DNA of 64,000 nt from Candidatus Promineifilum breve (GTDB lineage Bacteria; Chloroflexota; Anaerolineae; Promineifilales; Promineifilaceae): contig NZ_LN890655.1 of assembly GCF_900066015.1 (NCBI RefSeq), positions 434,001 through 498,000 of the forward strand, in the 5' to 3' direction. The translations under genes and the position numbers were made by a program. The notes beneath the pieces are model-generated. The model made no database searches. It was given only the letters and a program-made list of their open reading frames with translations, and was not told the DNA's origin. Position 1 is the first letter of the stretch. Every line of letters starts with the position of its first letter. Below are positions 42,846 through 51,129 of this stretch, piece after piece.

Positions 42846-43502
42846 TTACTCGCGCACTAACTGACGCACGTCGGCGACAATATCCTCGGCCAATGTGCCA
42901 TGCGGATAAACCAGCCGGATGTGGCCGGCTTTATCGATCGCCGTCACCGCCGAGGTGTGGTCAACCAGATAGCCGGTGGCCGCGGTGCCGGCGTGGGCGG
43001 CAAAGTAGATGCCGAAGGGGGCGGCCGCGGCCGTAATCTCTTCCAGCGTGCCCGTCAAACCGATGAATGAGGGGTGGAAGGCGGCCAGATAATCGCGCAA
43101 TACTTCCGGCGTGTCGCGCTGTGGATCGACGGAAATCATGGCGACCTGCACCTGGTCGGCCTTGTCGCCCAGGGCCGCGGGCACTTTTTTCAGTTGGGCC
43201 ATCGTCGTCGGGCAAGCGTCCGGGCAATAGGTGTAGCCGAAATAAACGAGGACGACCTTGCCGCGCAGGTCGCTGAGGCTCAGCGGCTCGCCGGTCGAGG
43301 CCATCAAGGTAACTTCAGGAAGCGGCTCGGCCGATTGCAACTCCTGACCATTGAAACTTTGGGGGCCAAAGGGCAGCCCGCCATTCAGGATGATATACGC
43401 GGCCAGGGCGGCCAATAATATCAGCAGCGCCAGCCCAACCCAGAAAAGGGGGCCGACGCCGCGCTTCTTGGGCGCGGGGGGATTGGCTTGTGGTGTTTGC
43501 AT
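42846..43502 (-). CDS. SCO1/SenC copper chaperone for cytochrome oxidase
   Basis: 218 residues. One N-terminal membrane helix (about 20-40, LFWVGLALLILLAALAAYII) anchors a thioredoxin-fold domain outside the membrane. The copper-binding CxxxC is in YFGYTYCPDACPTTMAQL, with the His ligand in YLVDHTSAVTAID. ISVDPQRDTPEVLRDY is also typical. It delivers copper to the CuA site of oxidase subunit II or keeps its thiols reduced. It is transcribed from a clear promoter 120 bp upstream and lies just before the cytochrome c lipoprotein gene, so the two probably serve the same aerobic terminal oxidase. Confidence 0.93.
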   Translation of the reverse strand: MQTPQANPPAPKKRGVGPLFWVGLALLILLAALAAYIILNGGLPFGPQSFNGQELQSAEPLPEVTLMASTGEPLSLSDLRGKVVLVYFGYTYCPDACPTTMAQLKKVPAALGDKADQVQVAMISVDPQRDTPEVLRDYLAAFHPSFIGLTGTLEEITAAAAPFGIYFAAHAGTAATGYLVDHTSAVTAIDKAGHIRLVYPHGTLAEDIVADVRQLVRE

Positions 43503-43618
43503 TGTGGTTATCTATCCGGTGGGGACAACATAAAGGGACGTTTGGGTCGGCCTCCGATGATGCCGTATCGTGTGCTCCCTTCTCACGTCCTGAGCCTTTG
43601 TCTGACGCAGGAACTTCG

Positions 43619-43658
43619 CTGACCCAAATAGTATAGCCGTCGCGAGAGATTTATTCAA
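43619..43658 (-). promoter_or_regulatory. sco1 promoter with GGGTCA half-site at the start point
   Basis: Minus strand TTGAAT (43653-43658), 17 bp, TATACT (43630-43635), then TTTGGGTCAG spanning 43619-43628 at the expected transcription start. The leader to the sco1 ATG is about 120 nt. Confidence 0.6.
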
Positions 43659-43667
43659 CTGCTGCCA

Positions 43668-43696
43668 TTGATTTTTGGGTCAGGAAATGGTAAGAT
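43668..43696 (+). promoter_or_regulatory. Plus-strand promoter (TetR gene) with GGGTCA in the spacer
   Basis: TTGATT (43668-43673), 17 bp, TAAGAT (43691-43696). TTTGGGTCAGG at 43674-43684 fills the spacer and is the inverted partner of the site at the sco1 start. The transcript would run through the 20-bp palindrome into the TetR gene. Confidence 0.5.
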
Positions 43697-43705
43697 AGAT
43701 ATGAG

Positions 43706-43725
43706 CTTTCAATAATTATTGAAAG
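43706..43725. promoter_or_regulatory. Perfect 20-bp palindrome CTTTCAATAATTATTGAAAG
   Basis: The sequence equals its reverse complement over 20 bases. It lies 10 bp after the predicted -10 of the plus-strand promoter, a typical repressor site. It has AT-rich content in a GC-rich genome. The regulator is unknown. Confidence 0.6.
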
Positions 43726-43795
43726 TTGTGAATGCTTTCCATTAGTCCCACTTCTGCTCTTGCCGGATGGGGCTTTTCTTGTAAGATCGTTATAG

Positions 43796-43809
43796 ACTGA
43801 CCGGTCGGT
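43796..43809. promoter_or_regulatory. TetR-type operator ACTGACCGGTCGGT
   Basis: 12 of 14 bases are symmetric around CCGG. The form AC-GACCGGTC-GT is common among TetR/AcrR-family operators. It lies 30 bp before the TetR start codon, so autoregulation is likely. Confidence 0.55.
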
Positions 43810-43840
43810 TCATTGTGGATTGACCGCCAAAAGGATGGAA

Positions 43841-44452
43841 ATGGCCGATAGTGAAAAAATAGCGCCGGCGCGCGACCCCGGCTCAACCCGGGCCAAGATA
43901 CTGGACGCCGCGCTGTCCGCCTTCTCGCGCAAGGGGTATCACGATACGCGTCTGGACGACATCGTCGATGAATCGACAACGTCCAAAGGGGCCATCTACT
44001 TCCACTTTGCCAACAAGGAGCGGCTGTTCCTGGCCCTGGTCGATCAGTTCGCCGACCTGCTGGAGCGGCGCGTGCTGGAGGCCATCGCCGGACAGGCCCA
44101 GGGGATGGGCCGCGTGCAGGTGGCCCTGGAAACCGTGCTGGAAACCTTCGGCCGCTATCGCCGCCCGGCCAAGATATTGCTTGTGCAGGCCGTCGGTCTG
44201 GGCAGCGTCTTCGAGACCAAGCGGGCCGAGGTCAATGAGCGTTTCGCCCGGCTCATCGAAACGTATCTCAACGAGGCGATTGCCATCGGCGATATAGCCC
44301 CCATCGATACCGAAGTCGTGGCCCATGCCTGGATGGGGGCGATCTATGGACTGGTGATCCGTTGGGTGACGACCGGCGAGCCGGAACCGCCGCGCATCAT
44401 CAGCACGCTGGTGCCCCTCCTGCTCCGCAGCGTGGGCAGCGAGGCCCAGTAA
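43841..44452 (+). CDS. TetR/AcrR-family transcriptional regulator
   Basis: 203 residues. The N-terminal helix-turn-helix is clear: RAKILDAALSAFSRKGYHDT and RLDDIVDESTTSKGAIYFHF followed by NKERLFLALVDQF. The C-terminal ligand/dimer domain (about 75-200) is helical, with RRPAKILLVQAVGLGSVFETK and AHAWMGAIYGLVIRWV. I chose the ATG at 43841, six bases after AAGG; earlier TTG and ATG codons are too close to that site. It lies 46 bp before menF on the same strand. The operator upstream suggests it represses itself; whether it also controls the menaquinone genes or sco1 is unknown. Confidence 0.9.
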   Translation: MADSEKIAPARDPGSTRAKILDAALSAFSRKGYHDTRLDDIVDESTTSKGAIYFHFANKERLFLALVDQFADLLERRVLEAIAGQAQGMGRVQVALETVLETFGRYRRPAKILLVQAVGLGSVFETKRAEVNERFARLIETYLNEAIAIGDIAPIDTEVVAHAWMGAIYGLVIRWVTTGEPEPPRIISTLVPLLLRSVGSEAQ

Positions 44453-44498
44453 GCCGGGTTATTCCGACCACCAACAACGCCACATGGCATAGCCATTC

Positions 44499-46001
44499 AT
44501 GTCACACCAATCTCGCCAACACCCTACTGCCCTACCATACCATTCGCCGACCGTGGCTTCCCAATGGGAAAGCACGCCCATCGCGGAGCGGCCCGGTCGT
44601 CTGGTCAGCCTGTTTGTCCCGGCGGCCGAACTGGACCCGCTCTCTTTCCTGCGCGGCGGCTACGGGGTGGAGCGCTTCTATTGGGCTGAGCCGTCCGGCG
44701 GCGCATCAATGACATTGGCCGGTCTGGCCGTGGCCGCCGAAGTGCGCGTGCCGCCGGTGCTGGATGACGCCGCGCCTTTCTCCGATCAATCTGATTATCG
44801 TTTCGATGACGTCATCGAGCAGACGACACGCTTGTTTGAGGGGGCATCGTTCCACGCGGCGGACGCGGGCGACTGGGGCGTGGCCGAAGTGGAAATGGAC
44901 AACCATCCCGCCCGGCCGCGCCTGTTCGGCGGCTTGGCCTTCCAGGATGATTTTGTGCCCGATAACACCTGGTCGGTCTTCAGCCCGGCCCATTTTATCC
45001 TGCCCCATTTTCAGTTGGTGCAAACCGGCCATGAAGCGTTCCTAACGATCAATGCGCTCATCGCTCCCGACGAAGACCTGTTGGACGCCCTGAACGGGAT
45101 GCGCGAAGCCCTGATGGCCCGCCTTCCGGCAGCCGACGCTATTTCAACCCGCCGCGTTGTAAGCCCTAACCTGAGCTACCCGCTGTCGCCGGAGATGTGG
45201 GCGGAACTCGTGGACCAGGCAACAACGGCCATCGGGGCAGGAGAAATCGAAAAGGTTGTCCTGTCGCGCGTCTGTGAACTGCGCGCCGCCGAGCCGATTG
45301 ACGCCGCGGCCACACTCGACTTCCTGAACGAGCAATACGGCGATTGCTACCGCTTCCTCTTCGAGCCGCTGCCGCATCACGCCTTCTTCGGGGCCACGCC
45401 GGAACTGCTCATCCGCAAGACCGGCCCTCGCGTCCAGACGATGGCCCTGGCCGGTTCCATCCCCCGCGGCCAATCGCCCGGCGAGGATGACCGGCTGGCC
45501 GCCCAACTGCTGGCCTCGCCCAAGGAGCGGCGGGAACACAACCTGGTAGTCGAGACCATTCGCCGGGATATGGCCGCCGATATGACTTTCCTAAATATCC
45601 CTGATGCTCCGGTTGTCCTTCGTCTAAAAAATATCCAACATTTACTGACCCCCATCGAGGGCCAACTGATGGAACCACAGCTGGGCGTTGTCCCGTTGCT
45701 GCGCCGCCTGCATCCCACCCCGGCCATGGGCGGCGCGCCGGCCGAGCGCGCGCTGGCTTTCCTGCGCCGCCACGAACCCGTGCCGCGCGGCTGGTATGCC
45801 GCGCCCATTGGCTGGCTGGATCGACAACAGGACGGCGTCTTTGCCGTCGCTATTCGCTCGGCCGTGACCCAGCACGCCCGCGCCTGGCTCTATGCCGGGG
45901 CGGGCATCGTCGCCGAGTCCCAGCCCGCCCAGGAGTGGGCCGAGACGGCGCTCAAGTTCCGTCCGATGCTGGGGGCGCTGGGCGCTGGGGAGGCTGTCTG
46001 A
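44499..46001 (+). CDS. menF: Isochorismate synthase
   Basis: 500-residue chorismate-utilising enzyme making isochorismate for menaquinone. The first 200 residues are variable. The catalytic domain shows AGEIEKVVLSRVCEL (general-base Lys), FFGATPELLIRK, ALAGSIPRGQSPGEDDRLAA, SPKERREHNLVVETIRRDM with the Mg-binding Glu, and LHPTPAMGGAPAERAL, then AGAGIVAESQPAQEWAET (second metal Glu). AGSIPRG with Ala and IVAES agree with isochorismate rather than anthranilate synthases. First gene of menF-D-B-E-H. No ribosome site is visible before the ATG. Confidence 0.92.
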   Translation: MSHQSRQHPTALPYHSPTVASQWESTPIAERPGRLVSLFVPAAELDPLSFLRGGYGVERFYWAEPSGGASMTLAGLAVAAEVRVPPVLDDAAPFSDQSDYRFDDVIEQTTRLFEGASFHAADAGDWGVAEVEMDNHPARPRLFGGLAFQDDFVPDNTWSVFSPAHFILPHFQLVQTGHEAFLTINALIAPDEDLLDALNGMREALMARLPAADAISTRRVVSPNLSYPLSPEMWAELVDQATTAIGAGEIEKVVLSRVCELRAAEPIDAAATLDFLNEQYGDCYRFLFEPLPHHAFFGATPELLIRKTGPRVQTMALAGSIPRGQSPGEDDRLAAQLLASPKERREHNLVVETIRRDMAADMTFLNIPDAPVVLRLKNIQHLLTPIEGQLMEPQLGVVPLLRRLHPTPAMGGAPAERALAFLRRHEPVPRGWYAAPIGWLDRQQDGVFAVAIRSAVTQHARAWLYAGAGIVAESQPAQEWAETALKFRPMLGALGAGEAV

Positions 46002-46002
46002 C

Positions 46003-47787
46003 ATGGATTTAAGCGCGAACCCCAATACCCAATGGATGGCGATCTTCGTCGCCGAGCTGGCCCGCAACGGGCTGGAGGCGGTGTGCATCGCCCCCGGCTC
46101 CCGTTCGACGCCGCTGACGCTGGCCTTCGCCGCCCAACCGGCGGTGCGCCTCTATCGCCATCTGGACGAGCGCAGCGCCGGTTTCTTCGCCCTGGGGCTG
46201 GCCAAGGCTACCGGCCGGCCGGTGGCGCTGGTGTGCACATCGGGCACGGCCGCGGCCAATTTCCACCCGGCGATCATTGAGGCGTACTATGCCCACGTCC
46301 CGCTGTTGGTGCTGACCGCCGACCGGCCGCCGGAGTTGCGCGGCAGCGGCGCTAACCAGACCATCGACCAGATCAAGATGTTCGGCGATCACGTGCGCTG
46401 GGCCGTGGAAGCCCCCACGCCCCAGGCCGACGGCTCGGCGCTGGTGCTGCGCCACTTGCGTACACTGGCCGCGCGGGCCTACGCCACGGCCGACGGTCTG
46501 GTGAAAGGGCCGGTACACCTCAATTTCCCGTTTCGCAAGCCGTTGGAGCCGCAAGCCGCGACCGACGACGCCTTAGTGCCGCCAACCCACCCCGCGCCGC
46601 CCGCCGCGCCGCCATTCACGCGCATCGACCGCGCCCGACTCGTGGCGACTGATGAACAGATCGCCGACGTGGCCGAGATCGTCCAGACCAACCCATGCGG
46701 GCTGATCATCTGCGGCCCCGAGTGCCCCGGCGGCTCGTTCCCGGCCGACGTCATCGCCCTGGCCCGACGAACCGGCTATCCCATCCTGGCCGACCCGCTG
46801 GCTAATCTGCGCCACGCGCCCGAGGCCGGTAACGGCTTGGTGCTGGGCGGCTATCACCTCTGGCTGCCCGCCCTGGCCGAGCAGTTGGGCGCACTGGAAC
46901 TCCTGCTGCGTTTTGGCACGGTGCCCACGTCGGGCACACTGGCAACCTTCCTGGAACGCACCGCGCCGGCCCACCACTATCACGTCCGCGAGGATGGCGA
47001 ATGGGCCGACGACCTGCATCTGACCCACACCTTCCTGCAAGCCGACCCGGCCGCGTTCTGTCGGGCATTGACCGACGCCCTGGATAAGCGGATGAGTCTG
47101 CCCGCATGGGCCGCCGCCATCTGCGCTGCCGAGCGCTGGACGTGGTCGCAACTGGACGCCGCACTGGCCCAACAGCCGTTCTTCGACGGCGCGGCCGTGG
47201 CCCATGTGCTGGCGGCGCTGCCCGATGACACCGATCTCTTCGTCGGCAACAGTCTGCCGGTGCGCCACGTCGATACCTTTGACCGGCCCGCGCCGCGCCG
47301 GATCACCCTCTATGGCAATCGCGGGGCGAGCGGCATCGACGGCAACGTGTCCACGGCGCTGGGGCTGGCCGCCGGTGGTGGCCGCCGGGTGGTGGCGCTC
47401 CTGGGCGACATCACCTTCTATCACGACATGAACGGCCTGCTGGCGGCGCGCCAACACGGGCTGGATAACGTCACCTTTGTGGTCATCAACAACGACGGCG
47501 GCGGCATCTTCCATCAATTGCCCGTCGCCCGCCACGACCCGCCCTTCACCGATTTGTTCCTGACCCCCCACGGGCTAACGTTTGCACCGGCGGCGCAATT
47601 GTACGGCCTGGGCTATCGCGCGGTGGCCGACCTGGACGGTCTGCAGGGGGCATTGGCCGATTGCCTGGCCGACACGACCGGGCCAACGCTGATCGAAATC
47701 CAAACCAATAGCCATGAGGACTACCGCCGGATGAAAGCCATCACCACTGCTGTTCATCACGCGGTGGCCCAAGTGCACATCATTTAG
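46003..47787 (+). CDS. menD: 2-succinyl-5-enolpyruvyl-6-hydroxy-3-cyclohexene-1-carboxylate synthase
   Basis: 594-residue thiamine-diphosphate enzyme that adds the succinyl semialdehyde carbanion from 2-oxoglutarate to isochorismate. N-terminal MDLSANPNTQWMAIFVAEL and CIAPGSRSTPLTLAFA, HLDERSAGFFALGLAK (catalytic Glu), CTSGTAAANFHPAIIEA, GNSLPVRHVD, YGNRGASGIDGNVST, and the diphosphate/Mg motif ALLGDITFYHDMNGLLA with NNDGGGIFHQLP. ATG at 46003 with GGGGAGG nine bases upstream, one base after the menF stop, hence coupled translation. Length is typical. Confidence 0.95.
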   Translation: MDLSANPNTQWMAIFVAELARNGLEAVCIAPGSRSTPLTLAFAAQPAVRLYRHLDERSAGFFALGLAKATGRPVALVCTSGTAAANFHPAIIEAYYAHVPLLVLTADRPPELRGSGANQTIDQIKMFGDHVRWAVEAPTPQADGSALVLRHLRTLAARAYATADGLVKGPVHLNFPFRKPLEPQAATDDALVPPTHPAPPAAPPFTRIDRARLVATDEQIADVAEIVQTNPCGLIICGPECPGGSFPADVIALARRTGYPILADPLANLRHAPEAGNGLVLGGYHLWLPALAEQLGALELLLRFGTVPTSGTLATFLERTAPAHHYHVREDGEWADDLHLTHTFLQADPAAFCRALTDALDKRMSLPAWAAAICAAERWTWSQLDAALAQQPFFDGAAVAHVLAALPDDTDLFVGNSLPVRHVDTFDRPAPRRITLYGNRGASGIDGNVSTALGLAAGGGRRVVALLGDITFYHDMNGLLAARQHGLDNVTFVVINNDGGGIFHQLPVARHDPPFTDLFLTPHGLTFAPAAQLYGLGYRAVADLDGLQGALADCLADTTGPTLIEIQTNSHEDYRRMKAITTAVHHAVAQVHII

Positions 47788-47839
47788 TTAAATAACATAC
47801 TACACGAAATACTAGATTCTTTTCAAGGAGAAACGAACG

Positions 47840-48670
47840 ATGACCGACTGGCAAGTCGTCAAGGAATACAGCGACATCACCTATCACAAGGCCGACGGCA
47901 TGGCCCGGATCGCCTTCAACCGGCCCGAATCGCGCAATGCCTTTCGGCCGCTGACCATCGATGAGATGATCGACGCCTTCCGCCATGTGTGGATGGATCA
48001 GGAAGTCGGCGTCGTCCTGCTGACCGGCAACGGCCCGGCCGAGGATGGCAAGTACGCCTTCTGCTCCGGCGGCGACCAGCGCGTGCGCGGCCATGCCGGC
48101 TACGTGGGCGACGACGGCGTGGCTCGGCTCAACGTGCTGGAACTGCAACGCATCATCCGCACCATGCCCAAGCCGGTGATCGCCCTGGTGGCCGGCTATG
48201 CCGTCGGCGGCGGCCACGTGCTCCACGTCATCTGCGATCTGACCATCGCCGCCGACAACGCCATCTTCGGCCAGACCGGGCCAAAGGTCGGCAGCTTCGA
48301 CGGCGGCTTCGGCTCCAGCTATCTGGCGTCCATCGTGGGCCAGAAGAAAGCGCGCGAAATCTGGTATCTCTGCCGCCAGTATAACGCCGCCGAAGCCTCG
48401 GAGATGGGCCTGGTCAACAAGGTCGTGCCCGTCGAGCAACTGGAGGCGGAAGGCATCGCCTGGGCGCAAGAGATTGTGGCCAAAAGCCCCATCGCCATCC
48501 GCTTCCTGAAGGCCGGCTTCAACGCCGACCTCGACGGCCAGACCGGCCTGCAAGTATTGGCCGGCGACGCGACTATGCTCTACTACATGACCGAGGAAGG
48601 GCGCGAGGGCAAGGAAGCTTTCCTGGAGAAAAGAAAGCCCGACTTCCAGCAATACCCCTGGCGGCCGTAA
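47840..48670 (+). CDS. menB: 1,4-dihydroxy-2-naphthoyl-CoA synthase
   Basis: 276-residue crotonase-fold enzyme closing the second ring of the naphthoquinone. Family stretches: [82 protein letters not shown] and the C-terminal [14 protein letters not shown], which is diagnostic for MenB. AAGGAGAAACG precedes the ATG. The 52-bp gap after menD contains nothing else notable. Confidence 0.96.
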   Translation: MTDWQVVKEYSDITYHKADGMARIAFNRPESRNAFRPLTIDEMIDAFRHVWMDQEVGVVLLTGNGPAEDGKYAFCSGGDQRVRGHAGYVGDDGVARLNVLELQRIIRTMPKPVIALVAGYAVGGGHVLHVICDLTIAADNAIFGQTGPKVGSFDGGFGSSYLASIVGQKKAREIWYLCRQYNAAEASEMGLVNKVVPVEQLEAEGIAWAQEIVAKSPIAIRFLKAGFNADLDGQTGLQVLAGDATMLYYMTEEGREGKEAFLEKRKPDFQQYPWRP

Positions 48671-48685
48671 GGACAGGGACGACCT

Positions 48686-50218
48686 GTGAACAATGACGTG
48701 ATCGACAGCTTCCCCATTGGCGCTGACTGGCTTCAGGCCCGCGCCACGGCGTCCCCCTCGGCGGTGGCGCTCATGGCCGGGGGGCGCGTCTACACCTATG
48801 GCCAACTGGATGAGCTGGCGTCACGTCTCTGCGCCAATTTACTACACGAAAACTTGATGCCGGGCGACCACGTTGGCCTGCTGATGCCCAACGCGCCGGC
48901 GGCCGTGGTTGCCGTCTTCGCCCTGGCCCGCCTGGGGGCCGTTCTCGTGCCGCTGAACACCCGCCTCACGCCGGGCGAGGTGGCCTGGCAATTGCAGCGG
49001 GCCGATTGCCCCCATTTGCTCTGCGCCGAGTCGCTGGCCGCCACCGGTAGGGAAGCGGCCGGTGAGAGAATCCCCATCCATCTGTTGCCGGTCGGGGGCG
49101 ACGCATTCGCGGCGTGGCTGGCGGCTCGCCCGGCTTACACAACGAACGGGCTGCCGGCGGAGCGCCCACCGTTGCAGGCCATCGTCTTCACTTCCGGCAC
49201 GACCGGCTTCCCCAAGGGAGCGATGATTACCTATGCCAACCACTTCTGGAGCGCCGTCGGCTCGGCCTTCAAACTGGGGATCCGGCCGGATGATCGCTGG
49301 TTGGCCTGCCTGCCGCTCTACCACGTCGGCGGACTGGCGATCCTGTGGCGCGCCTGTCTCTACGGCACGGCCGTCATCCTCCACGATGGTTTTCGCCCGG
49401 CGGCCATCCTCGACAGCCTAGCCCACGACGGCGCGACCATCGTTTCGCTCGTGCCGACCATGCTCCAGCGCTTGCTTGACGCCGGGCTGTCGGCGGCCAC
49501 GGCCCCGGCGCTGCGCCTGATCCTGCTCGGCGGCGCGGCGGCCGACCCGTCGCTCCTGGCCGAGGCTGCCAATGCCGGTCTGCCCGTGGCCGTCACCTAT
49601 GGCCTGACCGAAACCACCTCGCAGGTGGCGACGATGATGCCGTCCGACGCGCGGGCCAAGCCGGGTAGCCCTGGGCGGCCGTTGCTTTTCACGCGCGTCG
49701 ATGTGGTGGATGACGACGGCCGCCCGGCAGCGGCCAACACGCCGGGCGAGATCGTCGTCAGCGGCCCGACGGTGATGGCCGGCTACTACGGCGATGCCGA
49801 GGCGACAGCAGCCGTCCTGCGCGACGGCCGCCTGCACACCGGCGACGCGGGTACTCTCGACGACGACGGCGATCTGTGGCTGCTCGACCGCCGCGGCGAT
49901 TTGATCGTCAGCGGCGGCGAGAACGTCTACCCGGCCGAAGTCGAGCGCGTCCTGCGCGCCCATCCGGCGGTGGCCGCGGCCTGCGTCGTCGGTCTGCCCC
50001 ATGCCGAATGGGGGCAGCAGGTGGCGGCGATGGTCGTGCCCAAGGAACAGGCGACGTTGACCGAGACCGAGCTTGTGGCCCATTGCCGCCGCGAGTTGGC
50101 CGGTTACAAGCTGCCGCGCCATATCGCCTTTGTCGAGGCTCTGCCGCTGACCGGCTCCGGCAAAGTGCAGCGCGCCGCGGTGGCTCAACTGCTGGCCGAG
50201 CGGCGGGAGACGGCATGA
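48686..50218 (+). CDS. menE: o-Succinylbenzoate-CoA ligase
   Basis: 510-residue AMP-forming ligase activating o-succinylbenzoate for MenB. Motifs: IVFTSGTTGFPKGAMITYAN (P-loop), LPLYHVGGLAILWRA, VTYGLTETTSQVATMMP, LHTGDAGTLDDDGDLWLLDR, GDLIVSGGENVYPAEVERVL and the C-terminal Lys in PLTGSGKVQRAAV. Starts at a GTG at 48686, with CAGGGA seven bases upstream. It overlaps menH (ATGA). Specificity is inferred from the gene context; closely related acyl-CoA ligases look alike. Confidence 0.92.
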   Translation: MNNDVIDSFPIGADWLQARATASPSAVALMAGGRVYTYGQLDELASRLCANLLHENLMPGDHVGLLMPNAPAAVVAVFALARLGAVLVPLNTRLTPGEVAWQLQRADCPHLLCAESLAATGREAAGERIPIHLLPVGGDAFAAWLAARPAYTTNGLPAERPPLQAIVFTSGTTGFPKGAMITYANHFWSAVGSAFKLGIRPDDRWLACLPLYHVGGLAILWRACLYGTAVILHDGFRPAAILDSLAHDGATIVSLVPTMLQRLLDAGLSAATAPALRLILLGGAAADPSLLAEAANAGLPVAVTYGLTETTSQVATMMPSDARAKPGSPGRPLLFTRVDVVDDDGRPAAANTPGEIVVSGPTVMAGYYGDAEATAAVLRDGRLHTGDAGTLDDDGDLWLLDRRGDLIVSGGENVYPAEVERVLRAHPAVAAACVVGLPHAEWGQQVAAMVVPKEQATLTETELVAHCRRELAGYKLPRHIAFVEALPLTGSGKVQRAAVAQLLAERRETA

Positions 50219-51129
50219 ACCAGCGGTTCGTAAGCGTAGACGGCCTGCGCTATGGCATCGCAGAGATCGGGGCGGGTGAGCCGCTGATCTTGTTGCACGG
50301 CTTCACCGGCAGCGCGGCGGCGTGGCGGGAACCCGCGGCCTTTTTTGCCGCGCACTATCGGGTGATGGCCATCGACCTGCCCGGTCATGGCCGGAGCGAT
50401 GCGCCGCCGGCGATCGACCGTTACCGGATGGAGCGCGTGGCCGCCGATCTGGTCCAAGTGTTAGCTTCGGTAGACGCGCAAACGGCGCACTGGCTGGGCT
50501 ATTCGATGGGCGGCCGGTTGGCGCTCTACGTCGCTCGGTATTATCCGGCCCAGGTGCGCGCGCTCATCCTGGAAAGCGCTTCGCCCGGTCTGGCCGAAGC
50601 CGCCGAACGCCAGACCCGCCGCACCCAGGACGCCGCGCTGGCCGACCGCATCGAAAACGAGGGCATCCCGGCCTTCGTGGCCGCGTGGGAACGGCTGCCA
50701 CTCTTCGCCACGCAAGTGCGTCTCCCGGCCGACGTGTTGGCCCGGCAACGCGCCCAACGCTTGGGGAATTCGGCGCGCGGGCTGGCCGGTAGCTTGCGGG
50801 GCATGGGGACCGGGGCGCAACCCTCGCTGTGGGCTGAATTGCCGGCGGTGGTCGGGCCGGTGCTGCTGCTGGCCGGGGAACTGGATGAGAAGTTCGCGGC
50901 CATCAACCGGCGCATGGTTGCCGCCATGCCCGCGGCCGAGCTGCGGCTGGTGGCCGATGCCGGACACGCCGTACACCTGGAGCAACCGGTAGTTTTCCAA
51001 CAATTGGTGCTGGATTTCTTGCGGCAAACCTCAGAGGACGGCGGCCAAGATTTGACCGGCGCTGAACAGGATGACGAACAGCAGCGCCGCCAGCGACATC
51101 TGCTTGAGCCACGGGTTGAGGGTCGGTAG
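50215..51129 (+). CDS. menH: Alpha/beta hydrolase, probable SHCHC synthase, with antisense-derived tail
   Basis: 304 residues. MenH removes pyruvate from the MenD product. The triad is seen as GYSMGGRLAL (Ser), AGELDEKF (Asp) and DAGHAVHLEQP (His), with LLHGFTGSAAAW and LPGHGRSDAP typical of MenH. The core ends near LDFLRQ; the remaining 31 or so residues (TSEDGGQDLTGAEQDDEQQ and following RQRHLLEPRVEGR) are hydrophilic and are read from the strand opposite the menA 3' end. The start overlaps the menE stop (ATGA). Function is supported by position in the men cluster. Confidence 0.88.
   Translation: MNQRFVSVDGLRYGIAEIGAGEPLILLHGFTGSAAAWREPAAFFAAHYRVMAIDLPGHGRSDAPPAIDRYRMERVAADLVQVLASVDAQTAHWLGYSMGGRLALYVARYYPAQVRALILESASPGLAEAAERQTRRTQDAALADRIENEGIPAFVAAWERLPLFATQVRLPADVLARQRAQRLGNSARGLAGSLRGMGTGAQPSLWAELPAVVGPVLLLAGELDEKFAAINRRMVAAMPAAELRLVADAGHAVHLEQPVVFQQLVLDFLRQTSEDGGQDLTGAEQDDEQQRRQRHLLEPRVEGR

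Larger units (their letters stand above)
43503..43840. other. 338-bp regulatory intergenic region between sco1 and the TetR gene
   Basis: No credible gene lies here. The stretch holds two divergent promoters, TGACCC/GGGTCA half-sites (43620-43625, 43677-43682 and a variant at 43544-43549), a 20-bp perfect palindrome (43706-43725) and an ACCGGTCGGT operator (43796-43809). It is noticeably AT-richer than its surroundings. Confidence 0.7.

Noticed and set aside
43520-43700. Small protein or RNA gene in the sco1-TetR gap
   Set aside because: No open frame with a ribosome site and no terminator; the structured features are better explained as promoters and operators.
46573-47571. 332-codon open frame antisense to menD
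   Set aside because: menD is intact, with thiamine-diphosphate motifs; the antisense frame reflects GC-skewed third positions.
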